Program-made: the position numbers and the translations under genes
Shown: positions 8,350-16,364 of the stretch, one piece after another
Layout of the letters: each line of letters begins with the position of its first letter
Position numbering within the stretch: the first letter of the stretch is position 1
Assembly (NCBI GenBank): GCA_021807675.1
Contig: JAKBCR010000011.1
Location: 1 to 44,967 of the forward strand
Direction of reading: 5' to 3'
Source of the DNA: Pseudomonadota bacterium
Lineage (GTDB): Bacteria > Pseudomonadota > Gammaproteobacteria > Steroidobacterales > Steroidobacteraceae
Length of the DNA: 44,967 bases
Notes under the pieces: model-generated
The model's database searches: none
Seen by the model: only the letters and a program-made list of their open reading frames with translations
What the model was told of the DNA's origin: nothing

Positions 8350-10047
8350 TCATAATCCCAATCGCCCGGCTTCCTGCTTCAGCAGATCGCTCGGAACACC
8401 CGTCGCATGCCGGGCGCCCAGCCACCCGTACGTCATTCCGCGCGCATTGGAAATGCCACTTTGCATGACGGCGCCGGTCTCCATTCGAGCCACCGAGTTC
8501 CCGGCGGCGTAAAGCCCCTCGATCGGCCTGTCGTCCCAGCCGAGGACGCGCGAATGATGATCTACCAGCAGGCCCGCGGAAGGGATCGCGGTGCCGCCCA
8601 TCCGGTGCAGCGGAACTGCGTAGAACGGTGGCTTCACTAGCGGACCGAGATTCGGATTCGGCTTCTGGAAGGGATCGCCGCACATCCAGGCGCTCCAGGG
8701 TTGCGTGCCGCGTCCGAAGTCGGGGTCCCTGCCCTGCTCGGCATTTGGATTGAAGCGCGCCACCGTCTCCTCCAGCCCCGCCGCATCGATCCCGATTTTC
8801 CGGGCCAGATCGCCGAGGGTCTGGGCCTTCGCACCGAAGCCTTCCGGCCAGTCCTGACCGGGCGTGAGAGAGGCAAAGGGGTATTTCTCCAGCACCTGGC
8901 TATCGATCACCACCCAGCAAGGAAAATTCGGATGTGTCTGGTCGCCGCCGTCGATGACGTCGATCTTGTAATAGAAGGAACGATAGAAAGCCTCGTTGCC
9001 GAAGCGCCGCCCGGCACGGTTTACCACGATGGTGTGAGGCTGCCCGATGACCGGGAGCGCGCTGCGCCATAGCCGCTTGCCCTCCTCATCCTCTTCTCCG
9101 GGCACGAGGATGCCGAGGGAGGTGATGTCCGGCACGCAGGCGATACGCGCGCCAAGAGGTCCGGCCAGGCGGAAATTGGCTCCATTGATCCCCGAGAACA
9201 CCATCGATCCCTGCTCGAGCTGCCGGCTCAAGGTCCTGTTGAGATCCTGGTTCTGCTCGTAGCTGCTCACCGCGACCACCACGCCCCTGTTGGCCTTGAC
9301 GAAGAATGCCTTGCCTTCTCTCTCGGCGCGGACGCCGATTACGCGCTTGCCGTCGGCGATGAGCTCCGTGGCGCTCGTGCTGGTCAGCAGCGGAATGCCA
9401 CGGTCGATAGCACCTTTCACGAAATAGGCGGCGAGCCCGGGCCCGAGGCAACGCTCATCGTCCGTCAGGCGCTTTCCCATCAGGTCGAAATCCCATTTGA
9501 CCATGTTGGCCGTACCCCCGGCGCCGAACATGTCACGATGGGTGAGGCCGTAGGGCATTTGCGGCGAGAGCCGGGTCTTGGCCCGCCAGTCTCCGAGCGT
9601 CGATCCCGGGAACGGCGTCACCTCGAGCATCCGCCCTTCGGCCACGCTGTCATTGACGACCCGATAATAATAATCGGGGCAGCCGCGGATCACTTCCATG
9701 CGAAGTCCGATCTTGTCCTCGAAGAACTTCAGCGCATGGTGCGCATGGGCCACGAGATTGAGAATGGCCATGTCGCTTCCATAATCCATGGACAATCGCT
9801 TGAGATAGCGAAAGCCGCTGTCGACCGAGTCCCGGACGCCGAGCGCGGCGGCGTGGTGATTTCCTGCCACCCAGACCTCTCCCATCGAGAGGGCGGTGAC
9901 GCCGCCCACCTTGTCGGAGCGCTCGAGCACCAGCGCCCTCGCCCCCTTCTCGTGCGCTGTGATGGCGGCGGACAGGCCCCCGATTCCCGAGCCGATGGCG
10001 AGGACATCGACTTCCATATCCCAGGCGACGGGCAGGTTGCTCAGCAT
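8350..10047 (-). CDS. KstD-like FAD-dependent dehydrogenase (paralog 2)
   Basis: A 565-residue relative of the flavoprotein at 5923-7632, collinear with it: NLPVAWDMEVDVLAIGSG at the N-terminus, PFYAVPLHRMGG near residue 490 and GLYAAGNSVARMETGAVMQ in the C-terminal FAD site. The family includes 3-ketosteroid-delta1-dehydrogenase and related enone-forming or -reducing enzymes. I use the ATG at 10047, which aligns with paralog 1; a GTG at 10104 in frame would add 19 residues not found in the paralog. It heads a leftward unit with the SnoaL gene. A good candidate promoter lies at 10263-10292. Two such enzymes suggest two successive ring dehydrogenations or two stereochemical forms of one substrate. 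Confidence 0.88.
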   Translation of the reverse strand: MLSNLPVAWDMEVDVLAIGSGIGGLSAAITAHEKGARALVLERSDKVGGVTALSMGEVWVAGNHHAAALGVRDSVDSGFRYLKRLSMDYGSDMAILNLVAHAHHALKFFEDKIGLRMEVIRGCPDYYYRVVNDSVAEGRMLEVTPFPGSTLGDWRAKTRLSPQMPYGLTHRDMFGAGGTANMVKWDFDLMGKRLTDDERCLGPGLAAYFVKGAIDRGIPLLTSTSATELIADGKRVIGVRAEREGKAFFVKANRGVVVAVSSYEQNQDLNRTLSRQLEQGSMVFSGINGANFRLAGPLGARIACVPDITSLGILVPGEEDEEGKRLWRSALPVIGQPHTIVVNRAGRRFGNEAFYRSFYYKIDVIDGGDQTHPNFPCWVVIDSQVLEKYPFASLTPGQDWPEGFGAKAQTLGDLARKIGIDAAGLEETVARFNPNAEQGRDPDFGRGTQPWSAWMCGDPFQKPNPNLGPLVKPPFYAVPLHRMGGTAIPSAGLLVDHHSRVLGWDDRPIEGLYAAGNSVARMETGAVMQSGISNARGMTYGWLGARHATGVPSDLLKQEAGRLGL

Positions 10048-10701
10048 AAGATGACATTGCTCCCGGTTGGCTGATCTGTGCGGTTCAAGCAAACGTTTCT
10101 TCACCAGAAGAAGCGTCGTGCGGTAGTGACGCGTTCGCGGTCCATTCCGCTGATGCGAGAAGCGTGGCAGCCGATGACGAGGGATTTACGTCCGGTCTTG
10201 TGCTTCCAGACCCGGGCGGCGGCGCAGAGACATCGCCGACGGCGATCGCCTATCACCGGGTAATAATGTCCCCTCGATCGTTGCATTGTCAATCCGAGCT
10301 TCAGCCGATCGGCGCCATCCCCTCGAGCGCAGGCTCCGAGATTCCCGCGTCGGGCCGAGGCCCGCCAGCGAAACACCTGCCCCCGCTGCATGGCCATGGG
10401 AGTCGTGCCCGGGACATCGCCCCGGAACCCCCGAACTGCCGCATAGACGTCGCGCTCAGGTCGACGTGTGTCATTCAACTATTTTGAAGTACATCGAAAT
10501 GTCGGTTGGCGCATTCCATCTGCGCGCTTACCAGATTGAGGTGGAACACGCTTGAGCACAGCGCCTCCGGATCAAGTGCCGGGCAGGCAACGCCCGACAG
10601 ACGACCGGAGAAAAGGCGCTGGCGGCGCAAAGAAACCCGCGGCGCTCATCCGAGCGGATCGAAAATCGACTGGCCTGCGCGCCCAGGAGGTCTGCACACC
10701 A
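10048..10701. promoter_or_regulatory. 654-base intergenic region upstream of KstD-like paralog 2
   Basis: No convincing gene is present; the frames on both strands (for example 10101-10478 on the minus strand) have arginine-rich, featureless translations typical of non-coding high-GC DNA. The part at 10250-10300 holds a strong minus-strand promoter match. The rest shows no clear repeat or terminator. Confidence 0.45.
10263..10292 (-). promoter_or_regulatory. Candidate sigma70 promoter for KstD-like paralog 2
   Basis: On the minus strand a perfect TTGACA -35 box (10287-10292) stands 18 bases from CATTAT (10263-10268), a four-of-six -10 match. It is about 215 bases upstream of the ATG, leaving a long leader. 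Pattern evidence only. Confidence 0.4.
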
Positions 10702-11328
10702 CTACGTTGACCTCTCGTGGCTCTGGCCGATCAATTCCTGCGCATCCTTCGCAAGAGGCTTCGCGCGCTCGAAGGAGAACTCCGGGCGTAGCGCATTGAG
10801 GATCATCGCCCAGAAGGACCACCACGATATCGCCGCCGTGAGCTCGACTGCGCCGCGCTCGCCATAGCGCCCGACTACCCGCGAAAAGAGCTCGCCCGGC
10901 ACATCGCCGGTGGCGACCGCGAAGGAGTACTCGATCACCAGCCGCTGCTCCTCATCGAACAGGCTCGAGGTCCGCCAATAGGGGATGGCGGCCTGCTGCT
11001 CGAGAGTGATCCCCGACACCTGGGCGTACCTCAGGTGCGCCTGGAACGAGAAGTCACACTTGAAGTGCAGGTTCAGCGCCTGAATGGCGAGCTCACGGAG
11101 GTCGCGACGCTGCGTCCAGGGCATCTCGCGTACGATGTAGTCCGCGAGATGAGCGATATTGAGCGCCAGCCGCGGGCTGTGCGCGAGCAACGCGTACCCG
11201 GCGTGCGGTTCGGCCTTGGGATCGCCGGGGCAGAGATGCTCGAAGAGCGCCGCGAGCTCTCCCCGGGTCGTCTCATCCGGATTGCCGGGGTAATCGCTCG
11301 GCTTATAGATGTATCCGATACGCGCCAT
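10702..11328 (-). CDS. Carboxymuconolactone decarboxylase/AhpD-like protein
   Basis: A 208-residue all-helical protein of the carboxymuconolactone decarboxylase (CMD)/AhpD superfamily. The active-site pattern E-x11-C-x2-C-x3-H is visible as Glu79, Cys91, Ser94 and His98, so the second cysteine of the AhpD redox pair is serine here. That argues against disulfide peroxidase chemistry and for a lyase, isomerase or still unknown role. It is the last gene of a leftward operon of an SDR and two SnoaL-like proteins, 12 bases after the nearest SnoaL stop. The length fits the longer single-domain CMD members. Substrate unknown. Confidence 0.82.
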   Translation of the reverse strand: MARIGYIYKPSDYPGNPDETTRGELAALFEHLCPGDPKAEPHAGYALLAHSPRLALNIAHLADYIVREMPWTQRRDLRELAIQALNLHFKCDFSFQAHLRYAQVSGITLEQQAAIPYWRTSSLFDEEQRLVIEYSFAVATGDVPGELFSRVVGRYGERGAVELTAAISWWSFWAMILNALRPEFSFERAKPLAKDAQELIGQSHERST

Positions 11329-11340
11329 GACTTCGCCCTG

Positions 11341-11760
11341 TCACGATCGCGCGAGATCGGCAATCGCCTTCGTGTCGTAATAGAACGCGGTGATCTCCAC
11401 GACCTTGCCATCCCTCAGCTCCCAGACGTCGGTGAGCGGAAACGTGATGGGCTTGCCGTTCCCGGCGATGCGGCAGGACAACTTCCCGACGACGATCACC
11501 TTGTCGCCGACGGTGGCGAATTCCCTGGGGGCCACCGCCTTGATCTCGGTGAAAAAGCCTCCAATCGCCTTCAATACGTCCATGTAGCCCTGCCAGCCAC
11601 GGTACTCGCCGCCGAACGGCAGGCTTGCCGGCACGTGCAGCGCGATACCCTCGGAGACGTACGGCTTCACGATGTCCCATCGGCCCGCGTGTCCGTTCTC
11701 GAGCATGACCTTTACGATCTCCAGGTTCCTCGCGGCGACCTCGGTGTCAATCGGGGGCAT
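11341..11760 (-). CDS. SnoaL/NTF2-like protein
   Basis: A 139-residue SnoaL-like protein (N-terminal NLEIVKVMLENGHAGRWDIV, then GGEYRGWQGYMDVLKAI and the closing FPLTDVWELRDGKVVEITAF). These are the standard helix and sheet elements of the NTF2 fold in small-molecule lyases and isomerases. The start is well supported by a GAGGAG site eight bases before the ATG. It is directly preceded by another SnoaL-like gene (37 bases) and followed by the AhpD-like gene (12 bases). The two neighbouring SnoaL proteins differ in sequence and could form a heteromer or serve successive steps; this is inference. Confidence 0.85.
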   Translation of the reverse strand: MPPIDTEVAARNLEIVKVMLENGHAGRWDIVKPYVSEGIALHVPASLPFGGEYRGWQGYMDVLKAIGGFFTEIKAVAPREFATVGDKVIVVGKLSCRIAGNGKPITFPLTDVWELRDGKVVEITAFYYDTKAIADLARS

Positions 11761-11797
11761 GCGATCTCCTCAACATGGATGATGGCGTCGGACGGCT

Positions 11798-12232
11798 TTA
11801 CTTTGCGGCAAGGCTATCCTTGAGCGCACGCTCGAAAGCGAGCGATGTCTGCTGGTCGAGATGCTCATAAATGCTGACGATCCTGTCATTGCGGCATCTC
11901 AGCAGCACGAGCAGCTCGTTCTCGTAGACGAGCCCATTGTGTGCTCTGCACCGGGTTATGGCCTCGACCGCGACACGGTCGTCCTCCGCGGTCGTGCTGC
12001 GAATGTCCATCCGCAGGTCCGAGAAGACTTTCACGAAGCCTGCGAACCCCGCGGCCCTGTCGTCCTTGGACCGGGTGCCCGCGTGATGGAACGTCTCCGG
12101 CTTACCTGCCACGGTCCATGTCGCATCGTCCGACATCAGCGCGAACATCTCGTCGAACCTCTGCCGCGACATCAACTCGTAGAACCTCAGAACGAGGGCC
12201 CTGTTCTTCTCGGCGGACGCGGATGCGGTCAT
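11798..12232 (-). CDS. SnoaL/NTF2-like protein
   Basis: A 144-residue SnoaL/NTF2-fold protein beginning MTASASAEKNRALVLRFYEL, with the SDDATWTVAGKPETF segment typical of SnoaL-like members and a C-terminal YENELLVLLRCRNDRIVSIY strand pair. The frame is open further upstream, but the ATG at 12232 is the sensible start: it follows an AGGTG site and lies 20 bases after the SDR stop, whereas the upstream extension overlaps the SDR gene and has no family resemblance. It is the second gene of the leftward operon SDR - SnoaL - SnoaL - AhpD-like. Confidence 0.83.
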   Translation of the reverse strand: MTASASAEKNRALVLRFYELMSRQRFDEMFALMSDDATWTVAGKPETFHHAGTRSKDDRAAGFAGFVKVFSDLRMDIRSTTAEDDRVAVEAITRCRAHNGLVYENELLVLLRCRNDRIVSIYEHLDQQTSLAFERALKDSLAAK

Positions 12233-12252
12233 GCTCACCTCGACTGAATCTG

Positions 12253-13107
12253 CTAAACCGGCGCCCAGATGGGGGCGCCACGCTCGGCACGCAGGGAGGG
12301 AATCACTCTTCCGTCGACATCGGTGATGCCATATTCCTGCGCCAGCTCGGCGGCGATGAAGGTTCCGCCCGTTCGCTTCATCACGGCCGGATCTCTGGCG
12401 AGCGCCGCGATGATGCGCCCGGGGAATTCGACGGACGTGCCGACGGCACTGTTGAGCTGCGAGGCCATTCCCGGGACGGTCTTCAGGTTCTCCCGCGCAC
12501 GCTCGGTGTAGGTGAAGCCCTGCCACAGCGAGATCGAGGCTACGTTGTGCGGCTTGAGCTCGATCGCCATGTCGCGCGCCATCCGGTCCGTCCCGCTCTT
12601 ACAGGTGCCGAAGATGACGTTGTAGGTGTAGGTCACGCCGACATAGCCGGAGAGGGCCACGATCAGTCCGGACTTCTGCGGCGTCATGATTCGGGCAGCA
12701 TGCCAGGCCGCGACGTAATTCGAGCGCAGGCCGACATCGATCATTTCCCAGTTGGAGATGGGCTTATCCCAGAACGGGCCGGGCTGGGTCAATTCCTTGG
12801 GGATGGCGATGGCGTTGTTCACCAGAATGTCAAGCCGCCCCTGCTCCCGGGCGACCTGAGCGAAAAGGGCGGCGACCTGCTCATCGTTGGCATGGTCGAC
12901 CTGCACCGCAACGCCCTTGCCACCGCGGCGATCCACCTCCGCGGCGGTCTCGCCCACGGTGCCGGGAAGAGCAGCTGCATCGGGCCTGACGGTGCGGCCG
13001 GTCACGTATACGGTAGCGCCCTCCTCCGCCAGGGCTAGAGCGATACCCTTGCCGATGCCGCGACTGGCACCGGTGACCACTGCGACTTTGCCTGCAAGCG
13101 ATTTCAT
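12253..13107 (-). CDS. DHRS1-like SDR with Phe at the catalytic Tyr position
   Basis: A 284-residue SDR. The cofactor motif TGASRGIG (residues 12-19) and a TGR after the second strand suggest NADP(H). The overall pattern (NNAIAI instead of NNAG at 97-100, then VTYTYNVIFGTCK and SLWQGFTYTE) is close to the DHRS1-type SDR subgroup. Ser153 and Lys170 are in place, but the residue 13 after Ser153 and 4 before the Lys, normally the catalytic Tyr, is Phe166 (codon TTC). The enzyme may therefore lack normal dehydrogenase activity or use another proton relay. The frame stays open upstream over the opposite-strand Gfo/Idh gene; ATG 13107 is the start that begins with the Rossmann fold. First gene of its operon. 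Confidence 0.88.
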   Translation of the reverse strand: MKSLAGKVAVVTGASRGIGKGIALALAEEGATVYVTGRTVRPDAAALPGTVGETAAEVDRRGGKGVAVQVDHANDEQVAALFAQVAREQGRLDILVNNAIAIPKELTQPGPFWDKPISNWEMIDVGLRSNYVAAWHAARIMTPQKSGLIVALSGYVGVTYTYNVIFGTCKSGTDRMARDMAIELKPHNVASISLWQGFTYTERARENLKTVPGMASQLNSAVGTSVEFPGRIIAALARDPAVMKRTGGTFIAAELAQEYGITDVDGRVIPSLRAERGAPIWAPV

Positions 13108-13422
13108 GCCAGCTCCTCTGCGCACCCGGGCGGCCTCGCCCGCCTCTCGGTCATCGGAGGCCCCGAATCCGCGTGCGCTCGGTGGGTAATGTTCTGCCGT
13201 ACAGCTATACCTGAACTCGCTCGGCCCCGGCAAGGTGTCGAGGAGCATATCGGGGCCTATCCGGCTCGGTATTGACCCGGAAGGACCGCCAGTTGGCCAC
13301 AGGGGACATCCCGGGGACATAAGCTTGCCACCCGGGCAGGGAGCGGGACAGGCCCGAGCCGCGTGCCAACAGTCCTCCCGGGTGGCAGAATTGCACGGCT
13401 CGGCGGCAGAGGAGCTAAGCTC
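13108..13422. promoter_or_regulatory. Divergent region between SDR and Gfo/Idh genes, with repeated element copy A
   Basis: A 315-base divergent region. It carries copy A of a non-coding element also found upstream of the HyuA-like gene (see 13268-13368), and a perfect 10-base inverted repeat GCCACCCGGG (13327-13336) with CCCGGGTGGC (13377-13386) around the second conserved block. An AGAGGAG site precedes the Gfo/Idh ATG. No clear sigma70 boxes are seen. Confidence 0.5.
13268..13368 (+). repeat. Non-coding repeated element, copy A
   Basis: Placed against 16151-16251 without gaps, the first 50 bases agree at 37 positions, starting with GGTATTGA and including AAGGAC and TTGGC. A second block, GAGCCG followed by TG and CA, agrees at 11 of 13 positions at the same offset of 88 bases. 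Both copies point toward the downstream rightward gene. It may be a regulatory or RNA element, or the decayed end of an insertion sequence. Confidence 0.6.
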
Positions 13423-14439
13423 ATGAAGGTGACGGTAATCGGGACAGGTTTCGGCCGATATGCGATGGCCCCCGTCTACGAGAAGCTGGGTTTCGACGTC
13501 GAGGTCGTGACCCCCCGCGACAAGCAGGCGGTCGCGCGCGCGTTGGCCGCCAAGGCCGATCTCGTCTCGATCCACGCTCCGCCCTTCTTGCACCACGAGC
13601 TGGTGATGCGGGCGTTCGAGAACGGGCAGAACGTCCTCTGCGACAAGCCCTTCGGCAAGAGTCTCGCGCAATCCCAGGCCATGCGCGACCGGGCTCATGA
13701 ATCGGGCCGATTGCACTTCCTCAACTTCGAAGTGCGCGAGAAGCCCAATCGCGCCAAGATGAAGCAGCTCATCGACTCCGGCGCGATCGGCAAGCCGCTG
13801 CACCTCAACTGGACTTTCTACAGCAATGGCTACCGCCACGGCGCCCATGGCTGGGTCAGCGACGGGGAGCTGGGCGGCGGCTGGATCAACGGGTACGCAT
13901 CGCACTGCATCGATTTCATGCGCTGGATCTTCGACAGCGAGGTGGCCCAATGCGGCGGCATCGCGCGGATCGAGGTGGCTCATCACCTCGATGGCGGCGG
14001 CGTACCGCGGAAGGCCACGGCCGAAGATGCCTACTCGGCGTGGTTCGTCATGGAGAACGGCTGCACCGCGGTCCAGGACACCGCCTACGGCGCTTCCGTT
14101 CCCATGCCGATGTCGGTGACCATCATGGGGAGCGAAGGCGGAATCCAACTCGTCGGCGATACGAAGGTCGTCGTGCGGCGCGCCCAGGAGGACCTTACCG
14201 GCGTCCCGGCAGCGGAGCGCATTCGCCTGGGCCTCCTGGCGCAGGAGGGCGAAGTGTACGAGTTCCCGCCAGCCCCTGGCGAAGCGCACGAGCCCGCCCT
14301 CTTACCGTGGCTCACCCGCGTCAGGGAAGCCCTTTTAACAAACACCCAGATTTCACCGTCGTTCGATGACGGCTTGCGCGTAGCAACGGCCATGGATCAA
14401 CTCAAGAGAAACATTGTGACGGTCGCCCAGGTTTGCTAA
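13423..14439 (+). CDS. Gfo/Idh/MocA-family oxidoreductase
   Basis: A 338-residue NAD(P)-dependent oxidoreductase of the glucose-fructose oxidoreductase/inositol dehydrogenase family. The N-terminal Rossmann motif is VIGTGFGRY, the signature CDKPFGKSL at about residues 69-77 carries the catalytic-site Lys, and GGGWINGYASHCIDF holds the Asp/His region of the substrate domain. Start ATG 13423 has an AGAGGAG site before it. The family acts mostly on sugars and cyclitols but also on other hydroxylated rings, such as phthalate and biliverdin relatives. It diverges from the SDR operon and converges with Rieske oxygenase 1; possibly a cis-dihydrodiol dehydrogenase-like step for a Rieske product (inference). 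Confidence 0.88.
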   Translation: MKVTVIGTGFGRYAMAPVYEKLGFDVEVVTPRDKQAVARALAAKADLVSIHAPPFLHHELVMRAFENGQNVLCDKPFGKSLAQSQAMRDRAHESGRLHFLNFEVREKPNRAKMKQLIDSGAIGKPLHLNWTFYSNGYRHGAHGWVSDGELGGGWINGYASHCIDFMRWIFDSEVAQCGGIARIEVAHHLDGGGVPRKATAEDAYSAWFVMENGCTAVQDTAYGASVPMPMSVTIMGSEGGIQLVGDTKVVVRRAQEDLTGVPAAERIRLGLLAQEGEVYEFPPAPGEAHEPALLPWLTRVREALLTNTQISPSFDDGLRVATAMDQLKRNIVTVAQVC

Positions 14440-14533
14440 AAGGCCGTGGAACGCTCCCGGCGAGATCATGCTCGTGCGCTGAGGCAAGTCGAGCGCCCGA
14501 TCACCGGGTCGGCTCGATGCACCCGCTGCGACC

Positions 14534-15886
14534 CTACTTCAGCGGGCGCGGCGCTCCGGTACCCATGTACCTCGCCAGATTGCGGTGGAAATTGATGACC
14601 GGCTGCTCCTGTCGCGGGTTGGGAAGCGTTCCTCTGAAGCCGCGGCATTTCATTCCCCGCTGCACCTCGCTCATGTTCGCGAAGTCCTGAATCAGCACCG
14701 AGCGCCATTTCTGCACGTCCGTCGGCTCCGCGAAGACCCACTCGGTCTTCGGCTCCCCTCCCTGCGGAAATCGCTCGAGGACGGAGGCCTCGAAGATGCA
14801 CTTGTCCGGATCATGGCCATGCGGACGCGCGCGATAGCACAGAGCGAAGGTGTAGCCGTGCGCAATGCTCAGGTTCGGAAAGACATTCCAGGCAATGCCG
14901 CTGCGCGCATAGTGGTCAGGGTCGATGTCCGGCCATCTCACGCCGCGGGCCGCGTCGTCGCGCCGCGCCGACTCGAGAAAATGCGCCATGACCCGATCGG
15001 GAGGCGTGCCTTCGGGCAGCTCCTGCACCAGCCGCGCAGCCGCGTCCACGAACGTGCGTGTCGTTGAGGCATTTACCGTCCGGAACACCTCCTCCTGCAG
15101 ATCCGCGATCGACACGCGGGCATCGGCGCCCCGCCCCGCCCGGACGATGGTGTTGCTCTGCGAGGTGCTCAAGCTCGGATCGCGCTCCTTGAATCCGTGG
15201 TGGCTATGCCACCCGTCCGACTGGCTCCACGTATAGAACTCCGCGTACTTGAGAAGCTGCGGATGGGTCCCTTCCACGTGATAGCTTTCGATGAATGCCT
15301 CCATGGCGGTCTTCCAATTGCAGTCGAAATACCCCCATTGACGCCATCGGTAGCGCATTTGCTCGAGCTGAAAGGGATCGAGCATGCTCGCGGCAGGCTC
15401 GAGATACTCGCGCAACGGCTCGCAATCGGGGTCCATGTTGATCCAGACCCAGCCGCCCCAGGTATCCACCCTGACCTCGCGCAGGCGCAGGCGCTCAGGA
15501 GCCAGCGCGCCGCCCCAGTCCTCCTTGTCCAGCACACGGATGTTCTCGCCCTCGAGGTCGTACTGCCAGGCGTGATAGCGGCAATGGAAATGGCTCGCAT
15601 GGCCGCAGCCGCTCATCAGCCGGCGCCCCCGATGTGCGCACACGTTGTAGAACGCGGAGATCTTGTCCGGCTTGCTGCGCACGATGAGAATGGTGTCATC
15701 GAGAATGTCATAGACGACGAAGTCGCCGACATTCGGAATTTCCTCCACCCGGCAGGCGTGCTGCCAGACTCGCGGCCACAGCCTCACTCCTTCCGCCTTC
15801 GCATACTCCGCTGACGTGAATGCCTCCGTGCCGATGGTGACCGGCTCGACATTCGGCTCCTCGCGTGAAGCGGCTGCTGTGCTCAT
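14534..15886 (-). CDS. Rieske non-heme iron oxygenase, alpha subunit (RO1)
   Basis: A 450-residue Rieske-type ring-hydroxylating or demethylating oxygenase. The [2Fe-2S] ligands are Cys83-x-His85 and Cys102-x2-His105. The mononuclear iron site is EAFIESYHVEGTH with His203 and His208, and the residue bridging the two metal centres is Glu200 instead of the Asp found in naphthalene dioxygenase. A third ligand Asp is likely in the QDFANMSEVQ segment near the C-terminus. A strong GGAGG site precedes the ATG. No beta subunit, ferredoxin or reductase gene adjoins it, so it is likely an alpha3-type enzyme fed by a partner from elsewhere. It is very similar to RO3 (40166-41515) and diverges from the HyuA-like gene. 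Confidence 0.95.
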   Translation of the reverse strand: MSTAAASREEPNVEPVTIGTEAFTSAEYAKAEGVRLWPRVWQHACRVEEIPNVGDFVVYDILDDTILIVRSKPDKISAFYNVCAHRGRRLMSGCGHASHFHCRYHAWQYDLEGENIRVLDKEDWGGALAPERLRLREVRVDTWGGWVWINMDPDCEPLREYLEPAASMLDPFQLEQMRYRWRQWGYFDCNWKTAMEAFIESYHVEGTHPQLLKYAEFYTWSQSDGWHSHHGFKERDPSLSTSQSNTIVRAGRGADARVSIADLQEEVFRTVNASTTRTFVDAAARLVQELPEGTPPDRVMAHFLESARRDDAARGVRWPDIDPDHYARSGIAWNVFPNLSIAHGYTFALCYRARPHGHDPDKCIFEASVLERFPQGGEPKTEWVFAEPTDVQKWRSVLIQDFANMSEVQRGMKCRGFRGTLPNPRQEQPVINFHRNLARYMGTGAPRPLK

Positions 15887-16364
15887 GATGTCCTCCAGGG
15901 CCGGCCTGAGCGGCCTCTACGGAACGGCATTCAGTGGGATGAGGAGGCGCTGCGAGCAGGCTGCGCCTTCACATCTTTGCAGGCATACGAGCATGAACCG
16001 GCGCCTCCATCTCGTGCAAGACCGGCCGACGCGATCGGCCGCTCTCGGCGGCGTACCCCGGGAAGGCCGGCTGGGTCCGATGGGAGGCCCGGCCCCCGTG
16101 CCCGCCGGACCGGTCCAGCGCAGCCGAATATACCGCCACCCGCCCTGGGAGGTATTGATCCGAAAGGACGGCGACTTGGCTGTAAAGGACAGCCCGCGCA
16201 AACGCTCCCGCGGACCGTCGGGACGGCTCGGGATCCGGGAGCCGGCTGGCATGCAGCGCTTGCCCGGCACGCATCCCCTCTGTTTACAATCGCCGCCACC
16301 CTCGAGCATGTAACGGGCTGCGCTTGCATCCACTTCCACACGTCCGACCGGTCAGGAATGCGCC
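15887..16364. promoter_or_regulatory. Divergent region between RO1 and HyuA-like gene, with repeated element copy B
   Basis: A 478-base divergent region with no credible gene. It carries copy B of the repeated non-coding element (16151-16251), which includes an inverted repeat GCTCCCG (16204-16210) with CGGGAGC (16236-16242). TACAAT at 16285-16290, 75 bases before the HyuA ATG, is a possible -10 box, with a weak TTGCCC 19 bases upstream. The strong RO1 ribosome site is at the left edge. Confidence 0.45.
16151..16251 (+). repeat. Non-coding repeated element, copy B
   Basis: Second copy of the element at 13268-13368, in the same orientation relative to its downstream gene: 37 of 50 identical positions without gaps, then 11 of 13 at offset 88. 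Neither copy is in a coding frame that I can recognise. Confidence 0.6.

Noticed and set aside
10101-10478. 125-codon minus-strand frame upstream of KstD-like paralog 2
   Set aside because: Arginine-rich, no domain, no good ribosome site, and it contains the candidate promoter.
13108-14289. Long minus-strand open frame continuing upstream of the SDR over the Gfo/Idh gene
   Set aside because: It is antisense to a clear Gfo/Idh gene and its translation has no domain; only the part from ATG 13107 is an SDR.
13268-16251. Calling the repeated non-coding element an IS21-family remnant
   Set aside because: The resemblance to IS21 end repeats is only from memory, no transposase remnant lies nearby, and direct repeats of target DNA are not seen; kept as one explanation only.
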